The notes: generated by a model from the letters alone, not told the origin. A stretch of DNA of 16,385 bases from Coemansia sp. RSA 1804 (GCA_027578815.1 JANBTH010000484.1:1-16385), one strand, 5' to 3'; positions 1-8,134 are shown, counted from the stretch's first letter. Numbers and translations: made by a program.

Positions 1-2366
1 GCCCACCACTCCTTTGGACGGTTGATCTTTCTTCCGGATCGGGTGACCGATATCGACGGCCCCGGCATCTCCTTGTACCGGAAATAATTGCGGCCCTTTT
101 TGCGCTTTGGTGTTGTCATGCTCATGTCCGACGGTGTTTTGTTCAGACCAATCGCCGGATCGTCCTTAGCGGCTTTTGTCGGCGTACTCGGCTCTTCTGA
201 TAATATCACCTTGGCTGTCCTGGACACTGAAGAGTCATCGTCCCCAGACTCCTCATTTGAAGGATTTGAATTGGCAGCGATACTCCAGTCTTCAGCATCT
301 GGAATCGCGCGTTTCTCGGAAGGAGCAAAGTCAGAGTCGCTATCTTCGGGGTTATCAGCCTTTTCAACAGAGCTCTTCCTTCTGGCACTGGCCGCTCTTC
401 CTTGTCTCCGGTCAACAATTCTACTACCACTACCACTTCCTGGCCTAGTGGCTTTCGCTCGATTTGGTGGAGCCGAGCTCGGGTGTTTGGGCCTCAAGCT
501 GGGCTTTGTGGGCGTTTCCGCCAGTGTCGCTCGCCGAGTCGCTCTTGTAGCTGTAGCAGGTCTTTGCCCAAGTATCCTTCGGGAGTTGGTCGGGGTTCGA
601 TTAGCTGCTGACAGCCTCGCTTTCGCAGATAATACCTCGTCGTCACTATCGCCAGACGCATCCACTGCTGACTGCTGGCAAGAGTCGTCGGATGTGTCGA
701 TAACCCTGCGCACGCTTTCCTTCTTGGTGGACGGGCTTTGCAGTTTAGTTCTCCGTGCCCTTCTTTTCACAGAGTCGTTGGGGCCTTCGTTTACCACTAC
801 CACCACAGAACTCTTCGCTGCGCTTGCGTTATTTTCTTTGCCGTTATCGCTATTATGATCAGCACACTGTTGGCGTCTCTTATTTGCTGGAGTGCTGGTA
901 TCCTCAGAGACAAGGTCATCTGCATCGTCTGAAGACAGGGTACGAGAGACAGACAGCTCTTTCTCAACCCGCATGCTGTCCAAAGCGCCTCCAAGCCTGT
1001 GAACTGTGCCATCGCCTGTGCTTTGCGTTGACACACCGTCGTCACTTTGCTCGCCAGCCTTTTCTTCATCCCCTAGAGAATGGTGCGAAGGCGTTTCGTT
1101 GTCATCCAGCGTGTGCTCCTTGCTAATCTCCTCTTCGGACTCGTACTTGTCTAACACGGTAAAGGTGTCGTCTGCACTCTCATTCGCCTCGAAATAAGCG
1201 GGGCCACCAACCGTGCTGCTGCTGGCTATGTCCACTGAGTCTGATATGCGTCTCGGAGTAGTCTGCGCAAACCTGCCCTGTGCGAAAATGTCGACGCCTG
1301 TGCGATACACCGATCCGCGGTGGCTGGGGCTGCTGCTAGAGTCGACGGGCATCCGTGTCTGATACACACCGGCGCTGTTGCTGTGACTCGAGCTTATTCC
1401 GGGAGGGGAAATGGGAGACTGGGACTCGAACAGGCTCTCGTCGCCTTCTGTGATGGTGCCAATCCTATCGATGCTTAAGCGCCGATGCGTGCTATCATAC
1501 GAGTCCCTGCGCTGGACTGGTGTGAACCCTAAACACGAAACGCCGTCGCCTCGTCTGGTGGAGGAAGCTGTCGGATTGCGCCCAGAAGATGTTGTGCTAA
1601 CAATGTATCCTTCGACAAGTTGCCTCCAATCCCGAGGAAACCCGTCCACAAAGTAAGGCACCAGGTATTCCGGAAACCCGTTAGCACGCATTAAATCGAG
1701 GTCTGCTGCGCTTGCAAGCTGGTATATGGTCCCCGTCGACGCAACAAGAATGCGGCCGTCGTGGGCTTGTTCGATAGGCGTGCTATGGCGGAGCACTGTT
1801 TTGCCGTTGGGTTTTGCAAAGCTGCCAGACACTGTGATGGCGCGCTTTTCGATATCAATGCACGCAAACCATCTGTGAAGAACACAAACCTGTGCGTTCG
1901 ATGCTATGCCGCCGCCGCCGCCGCGAAGAGCAGTGTTTCCTGTGCGTATATGGGTTGGAAGTGTGCTTCCTGGCATGGCAAACCTTTGGTCGGGGTACGA
2001 GCGTGGCCGCGACCTTAGTGGCTGGACCGAATTGGGATACTCTGCTGGCGGACGATAGAGAGAGGCCGGGGGTAGTCCTACCTGCCCAGTGCCGTAAAGA
2101 CGCGAAGAGGCACCGTGAGTAGGCGAGGTGGAAAGATCGCTGCTACGGGGAACGGGCGACTGCCACAGCGCAGCTGGATGGACGGGAGATGGCCGTGCTG
2201 TGCTGTGGTGAGGAGCTGTGCTTGCTGGAACCACACGTGTTCCTGTGGCAGCACCGGGGGTTCGCCCACCTGGTGCTAAATGCCGTGGGTACGGAGACTT
2301 TAGGGCATCGATGTTTCTTATTCTGCTGAAGAAATTAGACCCGCTTTGGTTCCGTTGTCCGTCCAT
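1..2366 (-). CDS. KNL2: KNL2/Mis18BP1-like centromere protein, SANTA domain plus CENP-C-like motif (3' part outside window)
   Basis: An uninterrupted minus-strand frame of 788 codons runs from the ATG at 2366-2364 to the window edge without a stop; in-frame TAA lies just upstream (2387-2385), so this is the first ATG. Residues about 160-250 match the SANTA domain: a Trp near its start (W166), a beta-rich core with V-S-G, a T-G-T-I-Y-Q-L element, and the closing D-G-F-P-R-D-W signature (W247). A long Ser/Asp/Glu-rich, probably disordered, stretch with basic patches follows, including PKRKK at 753-757 (possible nuclear signal). The last residues seen, 775-788, read T-R-S-G-R-x4-P-x-x-W-W, fitting the CENP-C motif of plant and vertebrate KNL2/M18BP1. 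In those lineages the protein binds CENP-A nucleosomes and helps load new CENP-A at centromeres; the same nuclear role is inferred here. A C-terminal SANT/Myb domain, if present, would lie beyond the edge. The family call rests on SANTA and the edge motif together. Confidence 0.85.
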   Translation of the reverse strand, partial: MDGQRNQSGSNFFSRIRNIDALKSPYPRHLAPGGRTPGAATGTRVVPASTAPHHSTARPSPVHPAALWQSPVPRSSDLSTSPTHGASSRLYGTGQVGLPPASLYRPPAEYPNSVQPLRSRPRSYPDQRFAMPGSTLPTHIRTGNTALRGGGGGIASNAQVCVLHRWFACIDIEKRAITVSGSFAKPNGKTVLRHSTPIEQAHDGRILVASTGTIYQLASAADLDLMRANGFPEYLVPYFVDGFPRDWRQLVEGYIVSTTSSGRNPTASSTRRGDGVSCLGFTPVQRRDSYDSTHRRLSIDRIGTITEGDESLFESQSPISPPGISSSHSNSAGVYQTRMPVDSSSSPSHRGSVYRTGVDIFAQGRFAQTTPRRISDSVDIASSSTVGGPAYFEANESADDTFTVLDKYESEEEISKEHTLDDNETPSHHSLGDEEKAGEQSDDGVSTQSTGDGTVHRLGGALDSMRVEKELSVSRTLSSDDADDLVSEDTSTPANKRRQQCADHNSDNGKENNASAAKSSVVVVVNEGPNDSVKRRARRTKLQSPSTKKESVRRVIDTSDDSCQQSAVDASGDSDDEVLSAKARLSAANRTPTNSRRILGQRPATATRATRRATLAETPTKPSLRPKHPSSAPPNRAKATRPGSGSGSRIVDRRQGRAASARRKSSVEKADNPEDSDSDFAPSEKRAIPDAEDWSIAANSNPSNEESGDDDSSVSRTAKVILSEEPSTPTKAAKDDPAIGLNKTPSDMSMTTPKRKKGRNYFRYKEMPGPSISVTRSGRKINRPKEWW

Positions 2367-3323
2367 GTCGAATCCGCTGGGAAATTAACAAAACTAGAAG
2401 AAGAGGGGGAAACGAGCTTTACTATACAAATAATTCAAAATATGCGATTTCAACAAGAGAAGCAGAAGCTTTGAAATGGGGGAGGGGGAGGAAAGAAATA
2501 AGCAAACAAGAGCAAACGGCTCCCTTGATCGCTGTTTGTGCTTTTTTTTCTCAACACGAAAAATGCAAACGCGTAAACATTCTCTGCTTCTTCATGCATA
2601 AAGTATGATCAGATTTCGTGATTGTACTCGCAGGGGTTAATATTACTGCTGTTGTTGAATTATCCTCTTTGTGCAAGGTTCGCTGGGCCTATTTCCTTTT
2701 GTGGAACTGCCTGCCATTATCTGCTTCCTATATTCCAGCGCTCCCATGTTTGTATTTGGTCATCTGCATCTATCATTAATGAAAGAGCGATAGCTTTGTC
2801 TACTCCGTTCTCACAAGATCGTGCTATTGTAGCCATTTTGGCTATTTCGGTCTTAAAACCTGCATCTGATAAACATGCCAGAATAATAGAGCAATAGATT
2901 GTTTGCAGGAGTGTTAATTAGAAATGAGACACGTTAGGTCAGCAGTTCTATAAACATGCGGATGCTCCGACATTAATAAATATCTGGCTTGGTGCTTGTG
3001 ACTTTAAAGTCGAAGGTTAGGAAAAACGAGATATGCACTCATATCCATAAATCTATATTATACTTTGTAAAGTTTATCTTTTTAGATTGAGAATACAAGC
3101 AATAAGATATGTGCTTTATATTACAAAGCTGAGAGAGAGAGAGATAACAAGACTTTGAATTGCTTTTTCCGCCAAATTGCTGAGTATTTGAATATTTATT
3201 CAAGGAAAGAAGGGGCAATGGCACAATCCATTTCTTTCTCCTCAGCATATTATATTCGACATTTTTTCTTTTTAATGATATTAACAGTATTTTTTGGCAC
3301 TCACTTTTTTGTTTTTTTCAATA
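2367..3323. other. AT-rich intergenic region, shared upstream of the KNL2-like gene and the small basic gene
   Basis: This spacer separates two divergently transcribed genes, so it should hold both promoters. It contains a GA dinucleotide run near 3130-3143 and A- and T-rich tracts. No tRNA or confident exon was seen. A somewhat less AT-rich block at about 2620-2920 is open on both strands (91 codons on plus, beginning at a TTG-like non-start and rich in Leu; 66 codons on minus, 2917-2720). The minus reading looks the more protein-like and is treated as a possible gene relic in the findings. Confidence 0.6.
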
Positions 3324-3701
3324 ATGGCAGAAAAAATTGGTATTCATGCTGTCTACGCTGACGGACTAAAGGCAACAAAGATCCATGTTTCGGATTCCGA
3401 AAAGGTTGACCAGGATGTTGCTGGGTTAGTAGAGAAGCATCAGGGCGACATTGGCAAAAAGATGGAGGCAGTGCTAACTGAAACAGTCTATCGAGGAGAT
3501 GCGGAATTGCGGACATACACAATTGGGCCAAAAAGAAAGACTGAAAAGAAAAGTGCGAAGAAGGAAAGTGCTGAGAAGAAAAGTATTGAGGAGGGTACTG
3601 AACGTCTTGGCTCAGTGCAGACTGGTAAGGTTAAAAAGATTAACACACGTCGTAAGTCGACCAGATATAACCTGCGGCCAAGGAAAGCGTCGCGCAAGTA
3701 G
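3324..3701 (+). CDS. Small lysine-rich protein of unknown function
   Basis: A 125-residue frame begins at the ATG at 3324 (context TCAATAATGGC), the first ATG in a frame that is open a little further upstream, and ends at TAG 3699-3701. I do not recognise the family. The first 65 residues or so have mixed, globular-looking composition. Residues about 70-90 are a Lys/Glu repeat built on K-K-S/E-A-K-K units. The C-terminus (about 108-125) is strongly basic, with R-R-K-S-T-R-Y-N-L-R-P-R, so nuclear localisation or nucleic-acid binding is a reasonable inference. No signal peptide or membrane segment is seen. A canonical AATAAA lies 74 bases after the stop, which supports a real transcript. The gene is much more AT-rich than its neighbours, which fits either an orphan gene or an acquired one. 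An upstream exon cannot be excluded. Confidence 0.55.
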   Translation: MAEKIGIHAVYADGLKATKIHVSDSEKVDQDVAGLVEKHQGDIGKKMEAVLTETVYRGDAELRTYTIGPKRKTEKKSAKKESAEKKSIEEGTERLGSVQTGKVKKINTRRKSTRYNLRPRKASRK

Positions 3702-5018
3702 TAGCAATCTCTCTTTCAGTAACCATTTGAAACTATTTTCAGTTTTTCTTTTTCTTTTCTCTTGTTGGCCAACGAATAAAAGCTTTTATAAACACGTAAT
3801 TTACTAATAAATCAATGCATTAATGTATTAATTTGTAGTTTGTAGTTTGACTATGCAAGCAATAAAGAAGCTATTTATTTAGACATGGTTCAGTATATTA
3901 AGTCAATATTGAAAAACCTAGAACAAAGGCATCAGGAGAGCTCTACAGCATAATTTGCGAGTTGCTTGATTTCTACTACTTTCTTGCCCTTGGTGGTGGC
4001 GGTGGTGGTGGGACTAATTGACCAGCTTCTTGTCCGCACGTCATCTTTGAATAAAATATGGTTATAGAACTATATGAAAATGCAGTGCAGAAGAATTTGA
4101 AATAAAGGAAGATTTCACCTCTTTTTATACTGCAATGTATTGCATTTATTGTTTCTCATAATAATGCGTGTACAAGACAACCCCCAACGTGTTTTTGCAA
4201 TGTAATTATCTGTTTAATATATCTAAATATATAGTACATTTAAAACACATGAATTGATACAGAAACCAAAGCAAATGTCAATTTAATTACTATATATTTT
4301 TAATCTAACAGGTGATACACTGTTTAATGTGTGAAAATAATATTGAGAAAGATGCAATAAAATTTGCACATATCATATTAATTTTACACTGCCACTCTCC
4401 ATTGCTATCAAATTAAGACACAAAATTGTTCCAGTGGCATTTACACATGACCCGAAGCTAATATGAAACTGTCTTAATTGAATAATGCTAGCACATAATG
4501 TGGATAATTCTTGCTTTGCATTTTGTTCTTCTAACAGTCAATGCAATGCGCCATGAGAAGCTCAGAAAAACCTTTTGCAAATAATTGCTCATATCTGGCA
4601 AGAATAAGAAGCATGTTTTCTTTGCTTACATCAAAATAGCGAGATTGCGTTGGAAACTTTTACTCACATCCGGGTTAATCCAAAAAGTAGTTTGTCACAC
4701 CATGCTTTTGTGTCAATATCGATGATGATCATTCAATCTTGGTGCAAAGCAAAGCATCACAACTGCAGTCTATTGCATTCTAGCAAGTACAATGATTATG
4801 TATTTCCGCATTGGCTTTATTTGTAATGCGTGTGAGCAAAATCAAATTTTTTCTCAGAAGACGCGCGTCAATAAAACAAAGAGAATGACAATTAGTCCTC
4901 CGTTTCCGACCATTATTTATTTATGTTATCGAAATCGCAGAGTGTTATTTTAAACACTTCCTCAATATAATCATACTAACCGCAGCACCTTTTGGATAAC
5001 CGCCAGCTGAAATATATT
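3702..5018. other. AT-rich intergenic region between the small basic gene and the MATE gene
   Basis: About 1.3 kb of AT-rich sequence without a confident gene. On the minus strand three short protein-like readings stand out. One is a possible two-exon 52-codon frame, 4732-4668 joined to 4624-4531. Another is a 22-residue frame at 4044-3976 with seven consecutive prolines followed by R-A-R-K. The third is a 19-residue hydrophobic peptide starting near 4913. None is recognisable. Just before the MATE start, TACTAAC (4974-4980) followed by CGCAG (4981-4985) resembles a branch point plus 3' splice site, so the MATE transcript may have a spliced 5' leader or an extra first exon. Confidence 0.5.
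3775..3780 (+). terminator. Poly(A) signal AATAAA for the small lysine-rich gene
   Basis: A canonical AATAAA hexamer lies about 74 bases downstream of the stop codon at 3701, a normal distance for fungal 3' ends. It follows a T-rich stretch. AT-richness of the region makes chance occurrence possible. Confidence 0.4.
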
Positions 5019-6563
5019 ATGACAGCAATTAAGAGCAGCCAGCAGAACGTTGTTCAGGATGCGGATGAAGGGTGGAGAGATAGCGAAGCAACGCCTCTTC
5101 TGCAGACCTCGCTGTCAGAGCTGGATCTCGCTATTGCAAAAAAGGACACAGCTGAGCCCTACATCGACGCCGCTAAAAAGGAGCTTCTATGGATAGGATC
5201 ATCATCGTCGCTGACGATTCTGACAAACGTGCTTCAGACGGTCTGTCTATTTGTAAATGTTTTTGCAGTGAGCCATCTAGGAGCCAAGAAGCTTGCGTCG
5301 ATGTCGCTTGCCATGACCTGCCAAGGGATATTTGCAATGGCCCCGTCGTACGGGCTTCTCTCGGCTATGGACACGTTCTGCAGCACGGCATACACCGCGT
5401 CGCGTAACAGAAAACTGGTTGGATATCATTTCCAGCGCGGGATAATTGCGCTCTGCATTCATTTTATTTTCGTTGTGCCGATATCGTGGAACTCTGAAAA
5501 GATGCTACTGTTCCTTAGACAGGATCCAGAGATTGCGCATCTTACGGGGCAGTACCTCCGTCTAAATATTCTTGCCGTGCTGCCGCTTACGCTGTTTGAG
5601 GCAGCAAAGCGGTTCCTACAAGCGCAGGGGATCATGCGTGCGGCCACCATTGTAGTTGGGGTCGTTGCGCCAATCCAGTGGGTCAGCAACATTGTGATAG
5701 TGCAATCGCCAAGATTCGGCCTGGGATTCCTCGGCGTGCCGGTTGTAAACATTATAACCAACTGGCTGATGCTAGGCGGTCTGTTCATATACATCTGTAA
5801 CAGCCGTGCTATGGAGACGTGGGGAGGCTGGAGCTTAGCCCCCTTCCGCAACATGCGGAGCTACTACCGGCTTGCAATTCCTTCGGTTGTCACCACGTGC
5901 ACCGACTGGGTATGCTTTGAGCTTCTTGCTATCGGGTCGTCGTACTTTGGAGCCATCCAGCTTGCCGGAAGCGCCATCATGCTCAACAGCGTGATATCGA
6001 TATTCCAGTTCAGCAACGGGCTTGGATTCGGCACCTGTCCTCGAGTCGGCAACCTAATCGGCGCTGCCAAACCGCGCCAGGCACGCATAGCAGCAAACAT
6101 GGCGGTAATGGTGTCGGCGGTAATCGGAGTGCTGGGCGTTCTATTCCTGTCACTCTGCGGCCGATGGTGGATATCCGTGTACACGAGTGATCCCGACGTG
6201 GCTCGCGAGGCAGCTATCACGATCCCAGCCGTATGCATATTTAGCCTGAGCAACGGTCTGAATGCGGTGCTGAGCGCAGTATTACGTGGACTGGGGCGCC
6301 AGAGAATCAGTGCCAACCTGCTCTTGTTTGGGTTCTACGTCTGCGGCACGCCAATTGCCGTATATGCGGCCTACTACAGACACTGGGAGTCAGGCGGGCT
6401 TTGGTGGGGGCTGAGCATTGGTGCTGCCGTTGCCTCAATGCTCCACATAATCTACATCCACTTTATTGTCAATTGGAACGACGAGGTGCGTCGCTGTATT
6501 CTGAGACTGGAGGCCAACAACTCCAACGGCACCAATGACCCGGAAGACGTTGGTGCAGAATAG
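5019..6563 (+). CDS. MATE-family multidrug/toxin extrusion transporter
   Basis: Encodes 514 residues from the ATG at 5019. The frame is open 9 codons further up, to a TTG that is not a credible start; an in-frame TAA at 4977 limits extension unless an intron ends at 4985. Residues 1-55 are a hydrophilic cytosolic tail. About 12 hydrophobic segments follow between residues 57 and 485, and the tail is N/G/D-rich. MATE signatures are visible: Y-G-L-L-S-A-M-D-T-F-C at 111-121, K-R-F-L-Q-A-Q-G at 197-204, R-V-G-N-L-I-G-A at 342-349, and L-R-G-L-G-R-Q at 422-428. These match the eukaryotic branch that includes yeast Erc1. Such proteins export organic cations or metabolites by H+ or Na+ antiport across plasma or vacuolar membranes; the substrate here is unknown. 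An oddity is that the usual Q-A-Y-G-A element reads T-A-Y-T-A (123-127). No intron is seen inside the frame. Confidence 0.93.
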   Translation: MTAIKSSQQNVVQDADEGWRDSEATPLLQTSLSELDLAIAKKDTAEPYIDAAKKELLWIGSSSSLTILTNVLQTVCLFVNVFAVSHLGAKKLASMSLAMTCQGIFAMAPSYGLLSAMDTFCSTAYTASRNRKLVGYHFQRGIIALCIHFIFVVPISWNSEKMLLFLRQDPEIAHLTGQYLRLNILAVLPLTLFEAAKRFLQAQGIMRAATIVVGVVAPIQWVSNIVIVQSPRFGLGFLGVPVVNIITNWLMLGGLFIYICNSRAMETWGGWSLAPFRNMRSYYRLAIPSVVTTCTDWVCFELLAIGSSYFGAIQLAGSAIMLNSVISIFQFSNGLGFGTCPRVGNLIGAAKPRQARIAANMAVMVSAVIGVLGVLFLSLCGRWWISVYTSDPDVAREAAITIPAVCIFSLSNGLNAVLSAVLRGLGRQRISANLLLFGFYVCGTPIAVYAAYYRHWESGGLWWGLSIGAAVASMLHIIYIHFIVNWNDEVRRCILRLEANNSNGTNDPEDVGAE

Positions 6564-6845
6564 GTTTTCTGCTTTATAGCAATTCCTAGGCTACACGCGT
6601 AATTAGTCGATCGATCAATCAATCACGAAATAGAAATAATGCTAGGAATCAGTAGAAAGAAAAAAGTTGGTGTAATCACAGCACGAGAAATGAAAAAAAA
6701 AAAACACATTGTCTTTATCCGCTGAAATTCAAAGTTCCCTTATACACTTTACTTCATTTCATATATTTATTAACGGGACTTGCGCACACGACATATACAG
6801 CGCCTTCCCAGTCAGCCAGCCAGAAAACAAAGCAAAGAGAGAAGA

Positions 6846-7811
6846 ATGTGGCGGAGTTCAGCAGCCTGCTACCGTGTGCTAACGACGATACACAGACCGG
6901 CAGTATGCAGAGCAGCCAACCAAAGCATATACTCCTTCCAGCAGCGTTCTGCGGTACGTGGGGACCGAATTCTGCGGCCGTTTTCAGCAGCATGTATGCT
7001 GCGAACAGAGAGCAGCATCGATCGGGAGAGACGGAGACAGCAGACACAGGATGACGAGCGCGAGGACATTGCGGAGCATGCGCGGCAGAGCATTGATATT
7101 GAAGAGCACCGCGAGGCAGAGGACAAGGATGGGGAGCTGGAGGACGTTGCGCCGGAGATCGAGCGCCTGGATCCGCAGAGCGCTCCAGAGCTGTACCCGG
7201 AGTTCACGGTGGAGGAGCAGAGCGAGTGGCAGACGGAGGAGTACGGCCAGGACCAAGAGCAGCGGCTGACGGAGGAGGAGGAGGAGGAAGGGGAAGGCGA
7301 CGATTCGTGGTACGTGGATCCCAGTTTTGCACAGACGGAGGAGAAGGGAGACGTGCCGCTGTGGCAGCAGCGTGCGGCCGAGAACCTGGCGCGGCCAAGA
7401 GTGGATGTCAGCGAGTTTGCAAACGGCAGCGTGTTCGACATGTGCTGCGCCGTCCTCAAGGCCGACGCCGAGATCAAGGTTGTCGATGTGGCCGATCGGT
7501 GCGAATGGACGTCGCGCATGGTTGTGGCTGAGGCGAAGAGCGTGCGCCACATGCGTGCGATGGCCGAGACGCTGCTCAGAGCAATCAAGGACCGCAACAG
7601 GCAGCGGAACATCGAGTCCACTACGCGCGTGGATGGTCGCGAGAGCGATGACTGGGTTGTGGTTGACATGGGCCACTTTGTTGTCCACATTATGACGCCC
7701 GAGGCGCGCAGGCTGTATGATCTGGAGGGTCTTTGGTCATCGAGGCGCCAGGCTGTGGAGGAGGCGGAGGAGCAGGCGGAGGCCAACAAGGATGAGGATC
7801 CAAAGCAGTAG
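6846..7811 (+). CDS. MALSU1: Mitochondrial ribosome assembly/silencing factor, RsfS (Iojap/MALSU1) family
   Basis: Encodes 321 residues from the ATG at 6846; the frame is open further upstream but starts there only at a TTG. The first 50 or so residues are rich in Arg, Ser and Ala with no acidic residue until about position 38, a typical mitochondrial presequence. Residues about 60-185 are strongly charged, with a run of seven glutamates interrupted by glycine, probably disordered. The RsfS domain spans about 197-297: the start F-D-M-C-C-A-V-L-K-A, an S-V-R-H-M-R helix, and the diagnostic D-W-V-V-V-D-M-G-H-F-V-V-H-I-M with R-R-L-Y-D-L-E-G-L-W ending at W297. RsfS proteins bind large-subunit protein uL14 and control subunit joining; MALSU1 and the N-terminal half of yeast Atp25 do so in mitochondria. 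No room exists for an Atp25-type C-terminal half, so this is an unfused form. The 3' end converges with the 8135-8440 gene. Confidence 0.92.
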   Translation: MWRSSAACYRVLTTIHRPAVCRAANQSIYSFQQRSAVRGDRILRPFSAACMLRTESSIDRERRRQQTQDDEREDIAEHARQSIDIEEHREAEDKDGELEDVAPEIERLDPQSAPELYPEFTVEEQSEWQTEEYGQDQEQRLTEEEEEEGEGDDSWYVDPSFAQTEEKGDVPLWQQRAAENLARPRVDVSEFANGSVFDMCCAVLKADAEIKVVDVADRCEWTSRMVVAEAKSVRHMRAMAETLLRAIKDRNRQRNIESTTRVDGRESDDWVVVDMGHFVVHIMTPEARRLYDLEGLWSSRRQAVEEAEEQAEANKDEDPKQ

Positions 7812-7964
7812 CTGTGCCTTGGAGAGGGGGATGCTGCCGTTGCCGTGCATGTTTTTGTTTATGTAGAGTCAAGCATCTCGATGCGTGCTACGTACTGTTT
7901 TTCTGCACAGTGCGGCAGTTTCACGCAAGCGAAAGATTCTGCACATGCATCGGTGCAGCCCGAT

Positions 7965-7970
7965 TTTATT
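7965..7970 (-). terminator. Poly(A) signal AATAAA for the minus-strand 101-codon gene
   Basis: Reads AATAAA on the minus strand about 165 bases downstream of the stop at 8135. It is the nearest canonical hexamer. Confidence 0.4.
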
Positions 7971-7979
7971 CTTATAAAT

Positions 7980-7985
7980 AATAAA
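7980..7985 (+). terminator. Poly(A) signal AATAAA for the RsfS-family gene
   Basis: Canonical hexamer about 170 bases downstream of the stop at 7811, within an A/T-rich element. It lies nearly back to back with the opposing signal for the minus-strand gene. Confidence 0.4.
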
Positions 7986-8134
7986 CAGAGCAAGCAAGCA
8001 AATAAGGAAATAAAACAAAACAAAATGAAACAGGAGAACAGCGTGTGTGAGGGTGGACGCCGGTTCAATATACACATATGGGAAGAGAGAGGAGAGCGAA
8101 TGCATGGGATGGCGGATAGTGCTATAGAGCCTCC

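Larger units (their letters stand above)
7812..8134. other. Convergent 3' intergenic region with opposed poly(A) signals
   Basis: This spacer lies between the stop codons of the plus-strand RsfS gene and the minus-strand 101-codon gene. AATAAA for the plus strand is at 7980-7985, and AATAAA for the minus strand is at 7970-7965, so the two transcripts are expected to end within about 20 bases of each other or overlap. An A-rich stretch follows at 7995-8035. No further gene is seen. Confidence 0.6.

Noticed and set aside
88..858. Long plus-strand open frame (256 codons), rich in Ser and Leu
   Set aside because: It is antisense to the KNL2-like gene, whose minus frame is open for 788 codons and carries a recognisable domain. 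The plus reading has no family features.
4992..5018. Starting the MATE protein at 4992
   Set aside because: The codon there is TTG, not ATG. The same applies to 3294, 6780, 8500, 11151 and 12420, and to GTG at 15320, so starts were moved to the next ATG or to a splice site.
6869..7789. 306-codon minus-strand open frame of Ser/Arg-rich composition
   Set aside because: Antisense shadow of the RsfS-family gene; the Ser runs are the complement of the Glu-rich GAG tract.
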